Source of the DNA: Trichobilharzia szidati
Taxonomy: Eukaryota; Platyhelminthes; Trematoda; Strigeidida; Schistosomatidae
Reading direction: 5' to 3'
DNA: 64,000 nucleotides
Assembly: GCA_944472155.2 (NCBI GenBank)
Contig: OX235274.1
Coordinates: 32,858,052-32,922,051 of the forward strand
Below are positions 1 through 10,799 of this stretch, piece after piece. Position 1 is the stretch's first letter; each line of letters begins with the position of its first letter. The position numbers and the translations under genes were made by a program. The notes under the pieces are model-generated. The model worked only from the letters and a program-made list of their open reading frames with translations, ran no database searches and was not told where the DNA came from.

Positions 1-2504
1 TGATAATTACGAAATTATTATTCAAACATTTATTTTATTATCATGACGAATCCGATAAATTTTCATCGTATGAATCGGACGAGTGACATTCTATATTAGT
101 CTAAATGATTCACTGTGACGTGACCAGTATTAGGACTTATAGGACTGCTGCTAATACGAATCTAGTGGAATAACAAACATTATTCTATTTTACACTAATC
201 ACAACGTCAACTTCAACTCCAGCTGTACAGCTGGAAGACAAAGACAATCAGAAGAGCTTTTAGTGCCTCAAACAACATTCAAAATACTCAACAGTTAAGT
301 TCTAAATGGTCATAACGTATAGTAAATTTACTGATAAATTTCAATGAGCTATCAACCAATGAGAGTTCAGCTTTCAGAAGGAGTGGGAAGTATAAAAAGC
401 ATCATGACTATATGATAACTGCAAAATGCTGATATTTTAAGATCATAGGAGAAAACAGATAAGGTTAGGTGTGTATAAAACACGATTATTCTTTTGTCAA
501 TTTGACTTCCCTTCAATCATCATTAAGTCACAAAGGCTATTTATTACCATTATTCAATAAGCGTAAATAATAATTAAGGTTCATATGTCCAATATATCGC
601 TTATTATATAAATTTAAAGCGCATTTATTAAAAACTGACATTTCTTCTAATGGCTATTATTTTAATTTTTAGAGGATATATTTTGCAGAAGAATGCTTCA
701 AATATATTTATGAATAATTTCATTGATGAATGATTTTTTCAAACCAGTTAGGTTTATCCATCTACAGCTTCACAGTATCCAATTTCTGATGATGCCATAC
801 CACGGTTGTATAAAAAGTGAAATACAATTGTAATTAAATTACCAGCTGTCTTCTAATGCCATTGGTTGTGTGTTTTCCACTGCATTTTTATCCCTTTTTT
901 TCTCTTTCATTGATATGCCTTTATTTGATTATCTTATACTTGTCAAGAATAACTTACTTTTTATGATCACTATTGATTCAAGAATTGTCAAGAATAAAAT
1001 TAATCGTTGTTTCAATACGCAACATTCTGTCATGTGTATTATCTTTACACGATGGAAAGATGTTGAAAATACTGATCACTTCTGTGTTGATATTCAGTAG
1101 TATATAGATAAAGAAAAAAATAAAATTTGTATTGAAGATTACTTTATTCGTCTGACAACTTTTCTCAGTATGAATAAAATGAGAAGAGAAGAACACGCTA
1201 AAAGACAATTTATAAATGAAACAGTGTTACATTCATAATTATTTGTACTATGAAATTGTGATAATAAGTCAGTCAGAATTATTAATACACTGTATTTGAG
1301 TAGTTTAATAATAGTATTACCACTGCTAGTAATAATAATAATAATAATATTAATATTAATAATAGCTTTGTTCTGGACAGTTTTTATATAATGTACAGAA
1401 TTTTCGGCAGAGTTTATTTCACGAAATTATCTCTTCACTCAAGGTCTTCAGAAAAAATGTGAATTGGTGGTAGATTACTTGACACAATGACATCTGACTT
1501 GAAGCGCAAACCATTCCGTCATTATGACATCTCGTCTTCTTTGTCTCCCTGAAGAAATACATGACACCTTGTTGGAAGACAACTGCAAAAGTTCAAGGGT
1601 ACATTCTTCTACCCAAGAACATAACTCAGGACTAGTTATTCCATGTAATTAGATAGATTGCCACCCATGATTATGATCTTTCTCGAGTTTAGTAGAAATA
1701 TACGAATCATCAGATTGTAAATATTTTAAATACTCGCGACAGTAAAACACACCATTAGACGTCATATTTTAATCGATGAAAACAAGGTAAACAGGAGAAA
1801 TTATAAGCAATATAGTGATGGCAGCTTCTGACAGCCCGAGTTTTATGCAGGCCACCACTAATCATATTGCAAGTCATTTACGTTTATGTTTTGTAGTCTT
1901 TCAGTTTTGCTATGTGATCCAGAATGATAGTAATAACTTTGTTCATACACCGATAACTTTCAGCTCTCTGATTTGCACGTTGTGATGGATCTTCATGCAA
2001 TATAATAATCAACAGTATATCATCTCAAGTCAAATCGTTCCATCGGAAACACACTGCAAAACACTTCACGAAGTTGTCTCCCTATTTCCTTTAGAAAAGT
2101 TCTTTACGACAGGTAGAAACCAATTTATAAATCTGCGGGAGTATAAGTTCTGATTCATAGACATAAATTGATGGTTACAATAATATGAAACGGAGCAAAA
2201 ACGATTTGTCTTGACTGAAAAAAAATTGATGTATCCCGGTTACTTAAACAGGTCGCCACACATAATCTGAAGTTTATTGCAATTAAGCTAAATACTGGTC
2301 CTTGAGAAGACCATCTAGTGTGTTAAACTTCAAATTGATGTTATAGGACAGCCGAAAACTTCCTGAAAACTTTGGATTTATGTTACCTGTCTAATTTTAT
2401 TCATCCAGCAACACCACGAACTATACAGTATGAACATAATTATTTTGAAGCGATCAGTCACTGTATTCAATAGAAATAAAGTAGTTCGAACAAAATACAG
2501 ACTT
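1..2504. other. No recognised gene; AT-rich noncoding DNA
   Basis: Open frames here are short (76 codons at most) and show no family signature. The only structure I can point to is an ATA-rich microsatellite near 1,330-1,366 and the dispersed repeat that follows it, listed separately. The stretch may hold element remnants too old to recognise by eye. Confidence 0.6.
1331..1412 (+). repeat. ATA microsatellite plus dispersed repeat, copy 1
   Basis: A run of ataat units is followed by aatagctttgttctggaca and, a little further on, tacagaattttcggc. A similar order (aatagctttattccaaaca, then a tatggaattttcagc segment) occurs at about 19,936-20,000 on the same strand. The shared order of motifs suggests two copies of one dispersed repeat. 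The family is unknown to me. Confidence 0.45.
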
Positions 2505-2893
2505 TCGTCGACACCTGTCTTCGCTCAATACTACTCAAGATCACATGGCCGGCAAGAAACGATCAGTAACAGGGATCTCTAGGAACGACAGACTAACCCA
2601 TCAGGAGCCAGTCATGTAAGTAATACGCAGGAAGAAATGGAGATGGACTGGCCATATTCTGAGAAAACCATCAAGTGACATCACACCCGAGGCCATATCT
2701 CGAGTGGAACCCGAATGTTAAGTTTCGAGTTTGTCGTCAGTGCGAAGGCAAAATGAAGGAGATCATGTGAAGAGGAGATGAAAGCATGTTGAGAGACGTA
2801 CAGTCAGGTGAAAACGTTTGCGGAGAACCGAACACAATATAGACGTGTGACTGAAGCCCTATGTTCTTCTAAGAACTAAAGGAGACAATAATA
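2505..2893 (+). mobile_element. RTE-clade LINE, 3' terminal fragment
   Basis: This stretch lines up with the 3' end of the better preserved RTE copies at 41,155-41,541 and 51,420-51,800. Shared landmarks are gatcacatggccggcaag, a tggccatattctgagaaa segment, tcatgtgaagaggagatga and the closing gaagccctatgttcttct followed by an A-rich tail (aaaggagacaataataataa). It holds only the degenerate C-terminal coding region and 3' tail, so it is a 5'-truncated dead copy, as is usual for target-primed insertion. Confidence 0.8.
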
Positions 2894-3489
2894 ATAAATC
2901 CTCATCGTGGTCAGCATTACCGTATCTGCCTACGTCTTAGTTGACTTCATCTAATGAATACCATTCATGTTTTATTAACACTTCATAATCTTATCGTGAG
3001 AATAACTTTCCTTTGCACCACTGTCCTCCTCGGAAATCACTCTATTCAACAATCTACCAGAAAACTAATAATGATAGTCACCCACTTAAGAAAGTAAAAT
3101 AGTTTGTCTCCACTTTTACTAGTAGAGGAAATTAGTTAGTGCTTATTGAATTACATAAAAACATAAGCAAAGCTAAATTCATTTATAAGTACTTTCAAAA
3201 AGACGTTAGACGTGTGTGTTACTGTGTATGCTTTTTTGCTCAGACTCTTTGTGTTTACATTGTTCTTTCTTAACACTGAAGTGGATCCATTATATCATTA
3301 AAAATATTCCCGTAGTTGAAATTAAAGTAGTACATATAAGCGAACAATATTGTAGCCAGTTAAACCTTCACACTTTAATTTAATATACAGCTTTATATAT
3401 ACGCATATGTATATATGTTAGTGAATGGGAAATGTTAAGTGTTAAACATGGTGAATATGTCAGTAATAATGATGATTTTGATTATAGCA

Positions 3490-4080
3490 ACAATAATGAT
3501 CTTGCCGGTCAGATTCTGGTTCTAACATCCTCATCCATGTCTCCACCTGCATTTGAAACGATGCTTCCCAGATAAATGAAGGAACAAGGCCTCTTTCAAA
3601 TTTATTCTGTTGACAGGGATGGATGCTTGCTGTTGTCAGTTGCTTGGTTGTCGTCATCCCCTCCATCTTCTGTATGTACACCTGAAGTACTGTCCTCACT
3701 GCTTCTTCAGAAAATTTGTTTTTCGCCTGTAAGTCTTCAATTTTGTGCGACATCCGAGACAAATCATCCACGAAATCTAGATCCTCTAGAGTCTTCTTAT
3801 CGGTCCAACATATTTCTGTCTTCTCACTCCTCATGCGCAGCCTTTCGCATAATCTGGACCACCACAATAAGGAAATCACTGGTGATGGTAGGCAGGTAGC
3901 CTTGTCTTGTTCCAACATTCACTTCAAATGCCTCGCTGAGTTTTCCGTTTTGTATCACCTGACACATGGCATCGTCATTTAGCCAACTGTTGAATGAGAC
4001 TGATAAAGATTTAGATCACTCCACGGTGTTGAAGTAGTTTCCAAACAACTTCACATTCAAAACTGTCGACAGCTAATTTA
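3490..4080 (-). pseudogene. RTE-clade LINE reverse transcriptase fragment
   Basis: On the minus strand the 152-codon frame at 3,460-3,918 contains TDKKTLEDLDFVDDLSRMSH, the counterpart of the RT active-site block of RTE copy A (NLEDLDFADDICLISHKLED at 52.2 kb). The FADD box has become FVDD. Upstream DNA to 4,080 still matches RT sequence of copy A (compare 52,380-52,550) but is out of frame. Downstream, gaaacgatgcttcccagat at about 3,554 matches the post-RT region. It is a non-functional fragment, unlinked to the nearby 2,505-2,893 piece because the orientation is opposite. Confidence 0.8.
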
Positions 4081-5300
4081 TCATGACTTCCTAAATAAAA
4101 ATATTGCCTTGGGAAGATAATTAAAGCATCACAACTCAAGCATCCATCTCATAGACGACTACCACAACTTCACTTCATAGGAGAATCAATAAAGAGCTCG
4201 ATAAAAGTCTGATTTCTTTACTTGTTAAATTAACTTACATTAGAGGGTTATGCAAAACTCATTTGATCAATAATACTTCACCTTTCCAGTGACAAGTTAA
4301 ATAAACAAATTATTCTTTAATTATTTGTCAATTTTCAATGTGTTTAATTCATCTTGTCAGTTTAAATTTTCCTGATACACAGGAAAAACCTCTTCATGCT
4401 GAATTTCTCATGACCTATGAAATAAGAAAAAATACATTGATTGGTCACTAGGGAGTTCTCATTGTCATGCCTCTAGTTCCTAGTGTTAGTTCTGACGTAA
4501 TCCTATCAAGTGAGTTATACAGTATAATCACCAAACTAGGTGACTTGTCATCCTGAATTCATAATAGACAGTTGATAGCGGCTAGCTTGGTGACCACATT
4601 GTAGACTTCTGTGATAGAACGCAGTCTGCACTAACACTTTGACCCCAACTCATAAAATTATTTACACCCTGCCGACCAATCAGTCAGTTCATTAAAGTCC
4701 TACAGGAAGTCAGTCACTAGCCTGAAAATTTCAGTAGTAACATCCCTGACCGTACGGATTCGAATCTCACAAGGAACATAAGTTCCTTCAAATACGCTTT
4801 GCTAACAAATAACTGCAGGCAAGAAATCTAGGTCTGGGGCTTCCAGCTGATTACCCTCAACTATCTCACATCATATTTAAAGCTGCCTTTGTTCTGTACT
4901 ATTATTTACCAAAAGAAAAAGATTAAGTTGGTAAAATATAACACATTCCTACATGGAATGCAATTGGAGTTTCTTCACATACTGTCGGACAGTAATTCTA
5001 ATACTATATGGCTTCAACATAGATTTCGTCAGGAATGGTTACAGAATCGATAAAACCTACGGGACGATAGAGAGAACTTTCGTCTTAATTTGGAACGATA
5101 GTGTTGCGTAGACTTAAAAGTGCTATTCGTGAACGATTATCAGTTAATAAAGGATTTAATGAAGTCAAATTTGAAAAGCATTCATTACGTTAACCTGGGG
5201 TTAGAGACATAATAAGGAAGCCTATAAGGTCACAATAGGTCCTAAATAAACGTTTTCCAAGTGAAACAAAAGGTAAAAAGAAGAGAGGAAAGAATTGAGA
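4081..5300. other. No recognised gene
   Basis: No long frames and no family motifs. A GGATTCGAATCTC segment at about 4,759 resembles a pol III B box but has no convincing A box or cloverleaf, so I do not call a tRNA or SINE. Confidence 0.5.
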
Positions 5301-5317
5301 TTGGGATTTGAACTGCC

Positions 5318-5496
5318 AGTGTTTATGAAGGGACTAGTTGACCTTATTGTTGGCCAAGGTAACAAAGCATTTGGATATGCTTCTTCTGGATGCGCGAGAC
5401 TAGCTCTTCTAATATCGACTGCTACCGCTTCAGTTAATGATAGAAGACGTAGTCAAACTCCTCTAGATAGATTATCAGGAACACAACAGATCAGAT
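5318..5496 (-). pseudogene. Penelope-like element, C-terminal GIY-YIG-region remnant
   Basis: Read on the minus strand, this gives a segment ending in LLPWPTI, preceded by an LRLLSLTEAVAVDIRR-like helix. The same arrangement (RLRLLAIAEALEINRERPD then LCLPWPTIRSPG) closes the PLE frame at 7,424-7,714. The plus strand also shows the same tgaccttatNgtNggccaaggt string as 7,436-7,457. Only the last 60 residues or so of the endonuclease region remain. The plus-strand open frame over the same bases is a shadow. Confidence 0.65.
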
Positions 5497-5825
5497 GAGA
5501 ACACCTACTCTGGTTCAATTTAATGTTCATTGTCAATAACGTGATCTGTGTAGTGTTCAATTCTTATTCATAAAGTTATACTTTCTTCTTCAATACATAT
5601 AAACAGACACATCACTGAATTGTTTAATATTATTCTTATTGACTATGCATTTTATATTAATTTAAGTGGCAATCGAATCTCATTGACGATTATTACTATT
5701 CCGCCTTGTACATGTACCTATTGTACACTTTCTGATGTAACTCCAATTTTTATTTACTGGCTCTTTCCTGTATGCCAAAATAAGTGTATTTGGCTTCAGG
5801 ATTTCATCATAAGCTGACATCAGCT

Positions 5826-6060
5826 GACACCGGGTACAGGATAAGTCCGTACACCACGAAATGGTAGAAGTTAGAGTCCATAGGCCAACATTCCAGGAGT
5901 TGGTTGGCAGTGGCTGGATGATCAATGAGTTTGTTGTGGGTTAGCACCTCTGTGGCGGGTGCATACTGCCTCTGAGTCCCCAATTAGGCTGACGAAACAT
6001 CTTCTTGAAAAGAGGTTGATTACCCACTTGACGAAATATCCGCCCAGTAGTCTATAGGTT
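5826..6060 (+). repeat. Possible Sm-alpha-like (hammerhead-bearing) SINE remnant
   Basis: At 5,970-5,998 the sequence reads ctctgagtccccaattagg then ctgacgaaac. Schistosome Sm-alpha repeats carry a hammerhead ribozyme with a CTGATGAGTCC...GGACGAAAC core. Here GAGTCC, a short A/T loop, AGG and CGAAAC are present in the right order, but the ATGA part of the core is missing, so it would not be expected to cleave. A second acttgacgaaatatcc segment follows at about 6,030. No clear pol III boxes are visible, so the family assignment is tentative. Confidence 0.35.
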
Positions 6061-7423
6061 CATAACTGTACAGGATGAAGAGGAATAAATTAATGAAACC
6101 ACAATTGCTTGCTTTAATTATTCTTTTTCTCAATAAATTACGAAAAATATTCAAATTATTTCATTTCATATAGACAATGCGACATTACGGTTTAATTGTT
6201 AAATGATGATACAACTAAGTTAGAGTGGAAAAAGTCACGTGAACCAAAGTGACAGACTCAATTGTATTAGTGAACAAATATAAATTCTATAGTCGCGTAA
6301 CAAAACAAAATAATTACGATTTATGTTATTATTATTATTATTATTACGCATCTCACGTTATTACTCAATTCTCTATCTATAATTGTTCACCTTTTATTGC
6401 GTCATATTTTGATTGACTATGAAAACAGCTTCATATGTGTTGTCCTAGTGACTACGTTCTCTAGACAGAAAACAACTTATTGAATAAATTTTGGAGACAG
6501 AAGTGAATATAATCCTGACTGTACAGCTTTGTATGGCTGTAATGGCTGAAATTGCGGAAAAGAAAAGGAATCTAAATCTCTGACTTAGGATAAACTATTT
6601 CAACAAGTGTTTATCTAGTATTACTTTATACTGACTTCCAATAAATAGTGTATGTATTGAAAACGCAAACGGATGAATAGCCTAACTGTAGATACACTTA
6701 TTATGGCTTAACGAGGTGATTTCGTGTCATTATTACTAAACACTGACTGTTATCCTATTTCTTTTCTCGGGACACATAACTTCGTGTAATATTCAAAAGA
6801 GAATTCCAAAGATCGAGATATTCACCTTTATAAATTTCAGTAAATGAAATATCCCCATATTGAAATCAAAACAAGATTTTGAGCGAACTATTGTTTTCGA
6901 TAACTTCTTCTTCAGGCTCTACAGTTATAAATCCATGAATAATAGAGTACATATAGCCAATAAAGGCAAATGAAAATAATATCAGAAACTGTATTCGGGT
7001 GCATGTGTAAGTTGAGATGATAGTCCATTAGTTAACATAATCAATCAAATGTGTATAGGGTGTGTAGTCAGAAAAAATGTGATGAAGTGTGAATGAACAA
7101 TCGGGTGATATAGTGCTGTTTTATAGTCAACAGAATACAAGTGACATTGGGGTGAGAGAAATGCGATAACCACAAAATACATACAAACACACATTAACAA
7201 AGGGGACACTGAGTGTGAGGGCTGACCGATAATGTCTAATGATAAAATAAAGAGGCTAAATTGTAAATTGTAATAAAATGTTACAGAGTTGGTAGGCTTA
7301 GTGTAAAATCACAAAGGTTGACAAAATTAAGGGTAACAATGAGTGAAATAAACTGGGTGGAGAAATGGATAATAAAGACATGATATCACAGAATGATAAT
7401 AATGGTTATAATAATACGGAAAA
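6061..7423. other. Noncoding; 3' part resembles PLE 3' UTR
   Basis: No coding frame. A gattttgagcgaactattg string at about 6,873 resembles the PLE terminal motif seen elsewhere in the window, which reads (t)ttcgagcacaaNctattg. From about 7,180 the sequence becomes the same kind of A/T-rich taataa-studded tail that follows the GIY-YIG frame at 8,685, consistent with the 3' UTR of the minus-strand PLE ending at 7,424. A TTA/ATT microsatellite lies at about 6,325-6,345. Confidence 0.45.
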
Positions 7424-7714
7424 TTATGACCCTGGTGACCTTATAGTGGGCCAAGGTAGACAGAGAGAGTGAATAAGTTTTTTCTGTACACATAGGTCTG
7501 GTCTTTCTCTATTAATCTCTAAAGCCTCAGCTATGGCTAGGAGGCGTAATCGTGTGCCTTTGGGGAGATTGTTTGGTACTCGATACACCACTGTAAATGA
7601 CTCTTCTACATTGATGCTGTGTTCGCTATCCACTAGATGAGCCAGAATTGCACTATTTAATGATTTGGTTGCCCTTTTCCCAAGCCAGGCCGGGATATGT
7701 TCACGAGTGCGCAA
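7424..7714 (-). pseudogene. Penelope-like element GIY-YIG endonuclease, C-terminal part
   Basis: A 96-codon frame on the minus strand with REHIPAWLGKRATKSLNSAI, a histidine-containing LAHLVDSEHSI segment, the helix RLRLLAIAEALEINRE, and the terminal LCLPWP box. These match the end of the GIY-YIG domain of PLE retroelements, which nicks target DNA before reverse transcription. The GIY and YIG strands themselves are missing at the N-terminal side, so this is a 5'-truncated copy. It faces away from the plus-strand PLE fragment that begins at about 7,775. Confidence 0.8.
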
Positions 7715-7774
7715 AGATAAATTCCTTTAGGTACGACCTAATTATTAAATCATCAAATCATGAAGAGATCCATA

Positions 7775-8202
7775 AAGATGATCCATGAAGAGATGGATTT
7801 CCTTGAAAAGTAATTGTCTGGAAATGGGTTTCCAAACAAATTGATGAATCGTTTGAGGAAGAATGGCGGTAAGTAGTGAAGAGGATGTTACTACAGTCGA
7901 AAAGAGGTCTATATTCATTCAGGTCACCTTTAAAGGAGTTGATGTATCGCAGAGTATAAACAAGAGACCTAAGAGTTGGTCTTTCTACAACATCCTGTTT
8001 ACAGCACCAGTCGTGCACTTTGTATTTGATATTGGAAGTGGTCAGAGATATCCATCTGAAGTCACCTCCAAACTGTGTTTAGTGACTCACGCGTATGTGC
8101 CAGAGCATGAATGTGTTGGAGTGTGAAAGCAGGTGGGCATCCATTCGCTTCTCTGAACACATTTCAGAAAGTGTGAGACTCAATCATGCGAATCTAATTG
8201 AA
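7775..8202 (+). pseudogene. Older Penelope-like element, linker and GIY-YIG part, left of insertion
   Basis: Fragments in shifting plus frames match the PLE region between RT and endonuclease: an EMDFLEK...SGNGFPNKLMNRLRKN helix, KRSIFIQVTFKGVDVSQSIN (compare KKDVYIKLPYMGHQSSLITR in the PLE at 15.4 kb), then ESRWASIRFSEHISESV, a worn version of the YIGRT...R.SEHI block. The frame runs to NLIE at 8,191-8,202 and resumes in phase at 9,648 after a 1.4-kb insertion. Multiple frameshifts make it a pseudogene. Confidence 0.6.
8191..8202. repeat. 12-bp target-site duplication, left copy
   Basis: The string aatctaattgaa at 8,191-8,202 recurs exactly at 9,636-9,647. The right copy continues the reading frame of the older PLE, which identifies the pair as the target-site duplication of the 8,203-9,635 insertion. 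Confidence 0.75.
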
Positions 8203-8256
8203 CGAAATATTCCCGTATTGAGTCATAAGAAAGAGGCACAAACAGCGAAGAAAATT

Positions 8257-8788
8257 TTCTTTTCGACGATTCATTTTCATGAGCTGTACAATCGTAATTA
8301 TAATTAACAAAGAAATCTTTAGACCAATCAGATAATGGTAAATTTTGTCCTTGGAAAATTGTATTACATAATGTAAGGTGTAAGAAGGGATGACTAATTG
8401 TAAGTTAGAAAGGAGGCAGAGGTTGGCATGACGTAATAAGTGTGAGATAGTGAATAATCAATAATCTCGTGTAAAATGGACAGGAACTAGTGGAAAGGCT
8501 AATAAAGTGTTTTTGTATAAAATATGTCTGGAAAACAATTTTATTAATAAACAGTAATAGAGTGGTAATAAAATGTGGATGATAGGGACAAAATGATAAT
8601 AAAAGTATTAATAAAATAAAATAATAATGGTAATAATAGTGAACTTACATAATAAAGGAAAGAAGCAAAATTGTGATAAGAACTTTACTCTGGCCATGGT
8701 AAGGCAAGAGAATGTATGTATCGCTTTTGTATGCAGAGGTCCGGTTTTAGATCTCGAATAGCTAATGCTTCAGCTATGTAAAGATGGC
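8257..8788 (+). repeat. Inverted repeat of PLE insertion, left arm
   Basis: Runs from ttcttttcgacgattcattt to cagctatgtaaagatggc and is the reverse complement of 9,106-9,637 with the same length and about one mismatch. It covers the C-terminal 35 codons of the GIY-YIG frame and the whole 3' UTR. Confidence 0.9.
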
Positions 8789-9110
8789 GAATCCGAAGTC
8801 CCTTTGTACGATATTGAGGGACTCTGTGTAACACTGTGAAGCATTCATGTGGGGGTGCTCGATGTCCAGAGATGACAAGGTGTTCGAGGATCGAGCTGTT
8901 GCTATTCTTCTTTTCTCCTCTGGCCAACCAAGCGGGGCAGTGTTCCAGAATACGTTTTTGGACTTGACGTTGCGTACGGCCAATATACTTTGCTCCACAC
9001 GAGCAAGTAAATTGATAAATACACATTGTGGTGGCCAAAAGCGGTATCTTGTCCTTAGCGTTAGACTGGATTAACTGTCTGCAGGAGAATGTGATACGTA
9101 GAGTGGCCAT
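8685..9110 (-). CDS. PLE GIY-YIG endonuclease domain (5'-truncated frame)
   Basis: A 141-codon minus-strand frame with an intact-looking GIY-YIG module: IYQFTCSCGAKYIGRTQRQV at residues 32-51 (CCHH-type Cys pair, YIG strand, catalytic Arg), RILEHCPAWL at 54-63, SILEHL with the His and Glu pair, the AEALAIRDLKPDLCIQK helix, and terminal LALPWPE. In PLEs this domain follows the RT and provides the nick for target-primed reverse transcription. The RT is absent and the first codons lie in the inverted-repeat boundary, so the ATG is not a natural start. As a domain it is the best kept GIY-YIG frame here, together with the one at 15.6 kb. Confidence 0.8.
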   Translation of the reverse strand: MATLRITFSCRQLIQSNAKDKIPLLATTMCIYQFTCSCGAKYIGRTQRQVQKRILEHCPAWLARGEKKNSNSSILEHLVISGHRAPPHECFTVLHRVPQYRTKGLRIRHLYIAEALAIRDLKPDLCIQKRYIHSLALPWPE

Positions 9111-9637
9111 CTTTACATAGCTGAAGCATTAGCTATTCGAGATCTAAAACCGGACCTCTGCATACAAAAGCGATACATACATTCTCTTGCCTTACCATGG
9201 CCAGAGTAAAGTTCTTATCACAATTTTGCTTCTTTCCTTTATTATGTAAGTTCACTATTATTACCATTATTATTTTATTTTATTAATACTTTTATTATCA
9301 TTTTGTCCCTATCATCCACATTTTATTACCACTCTATTACTGTTTATTAATAAAATTGTTTTCCAGACATATTTTATACAAAAACACTTTATTAGCCTTT
9401 CCACTAGTTCCTGTCCATTTTACACGAGATTATTGATTATTCACTATCTCACACTTATTACGTCATGCCAACCTCTGTCTCCTTTCTAACTTACAATTAG
9501 TCATCCCTTCTTACACCTTACATTATGTAATACAATTTTCCAAGGACAAAATTTACCATTATCTGATTGGTCTAAAGATTTCTTTGTTAATTATAATTAC
9601 GATTGTACAGCTCATGAAAATGAATCGTCGAAAAGAA
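9106..9637 (-). repeat. Inverted repeat of PLE insertion, right arm
   Basis: Reverse complement of 8,257-8,788, from gccatctttacatagctgaag to gaatcgtcgaaaagaa. It is the same 3' end of the PLE in opposite orientation. The pair would fold into a stem of about 530 bp with a 317-nt loop. Confidence 0.9.
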
Positions 9638-9774
9638 TCTAATTGAATCACAACACAAAAGTGATATGCAAAATTCTTGCACTATTGATATAACAAACGT
9701 GGAAAGTCAACTTCATTTCGCTTTCACTGCATCTATCGCCATCGGTGAGGTGAAAGCATCAAACGTGTATATGA
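9636..9774 (+). pseudogene. Older Penelope-like element, C-terminal part, right of insertion
   Basis: Begins with the second copy of aatctaattgaa and stays open in the same phase to a TAA at about 9,772. The peptide contains ESQHKSDM and HFAFTASIAIGEVKAS, which can be matched to the H/D and FVEALEIRKFKP helix at the end of the PLE at 15.9 kb. This is the distal part of the fragment that ends at 8,202. The similarity is weak but the phase agreement supports it. Confidence 0.45.
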
Positions 9775-10074
9775 GGTAAACAACGCAGCGATTAATCTTC
9801 GTTTACACTGGAAACAATTTATTTCCACCTATGACCTAATAATATATTCTAATTAGATATAATAGAGAAGATTTGTAGCTGAAGTGGGTGGGTGATTTAC
9901 AATTAGTTGTGTTCTCTAAGTTGTCTGGTTTAATTTTGGAGCTTTCATTGTCCCAGTCGACAAAGGAAATCGCCATAAGTTGTGTGATATAATTGTATCT
10001 CATGACAATCTCCGTTGTTGTTATTGGTTTTCAATTTACACTGATCATATTTTTACTGACTTGGAATTTGAACT
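9775..10074. other. Noncoding, PLE 3' UTR-like
   Basis: Contains agaagatttgtagctgaagtgg at about 9,869. A near-identical agaagatttgtagctgaggtgg occurs at 56,275, next to another PLE of the same family, so this is probably that family's terminal region. Confidence 0.45.
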
Positions 10075-10760
10075 GTTCTGGTCATGTGATGTATTTTTCA
10101 TGAGTTCGAAAACTTGATCCATACTGGGTGTATTCGTTAGTCGCTGATTGGTTTCCTAATACCCGGCTTCTAGAAGAAATTCTGTGGTGATACTTTTGCT
10201 GATTCCTCCTCTGTTGGAAATTTCTATGTTGTTCCAATCAAACTGACTGGTGTCCGTAATTATGTATACATTTGTCGATATGATGAAGCGATAGATGTCG
10301 TGCATTTTCACTGTTGATTTATTCTTTTAGATTGTGCTGATTCGAAGGGGATGCCCACCTTGTTCGTTGTGAGGTTTATCGCAGTTCATGCATGCAGTTT
10401 ATTTCGTAAGTGATATTAATTTTATCTTCCTTTCTGTTGGACCTTTTAGTCCTCACAATACAAAATGAAGTGATTGTGCAGGCTTTTGTGCCATGTCTAT
10501 TTCAAACGGTGTTGATATTGTAGCCGTTGCTTGGGAGATATTCTTTATACATATGTTAGAATGAATTTTCTTGTGGTCTTTGATGACGCTCTCTTGTTGG
10601 TACTACAACTTGAGTTTAGACACTTTTTGATGAAATTGTATGCGTATTCATTTTTCTTATTTTTTTGAAGATAGTTAGTGAGTATTTCTCTTTCATCCTC
10701 TTCAACAGCAATCAAATTGGTCGAAAGACACAACATGTATCCCTTCATATCGTTGTGTGT
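10075..10760 (-). pseudogene. Second-family Penelope-like element, GIY-YIG region
   Basis: Minus-strand fragments read MNCDKPHN (worn zinc-binding Cys box), a STVKMHDIY-like segment, EISNRGGISKSITTEFLLEA and TNQRLTN. These align with INCNNCEK, AVKRHDIHSL, QILDRGNNKNAKEFLEAWYS and SSINRHIEIDKIY in the PLE at 56.5-57.1 kb. Upstream, EREILTNYLQKNKKNEYAYN fits the linker between RT and endonuclease. The frame is broken by several stops. This family differs from the LPW-ending PLEs at 7-9 kb and 15 kb. Confidence 0.6.
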
Positions 10761-10799
10761 AGATGATTACGGACACGAATCTGTTGATATGAAGAAAAA

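Larger units (their letters stand above)
8203..9635 (-). mobile_element. Young Penelope-like insertion with inverted-repeat (hairpin) structure
   Basis: A 1,433-bp insertion bounded by 12-bp duplications. It contains two inverted 532-bp arms (8,257-8,788 and 9,106-9,637) around a 317-bp centre. Each arm holds the end of a GIY-YIG reading frame plus the A/T-rich 3' UTR. The minus-strand frame continues through the centre; the right arm carries a second, oppositely oriented C-terminal copy. PLEs are known for terminal repeats in direct or inverted arrangement. The arms differ at one base by my reading (near 8,414/9,480), so the insertion is recent. Confidence 0.75.

Noticed and set aside
4755..4775. 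Pol III B box (ggattcgaatctc)
   Set aside because: No A box at suitable distance and no tRNA fold. The string is an almost perfect palindrome, which explains the match.
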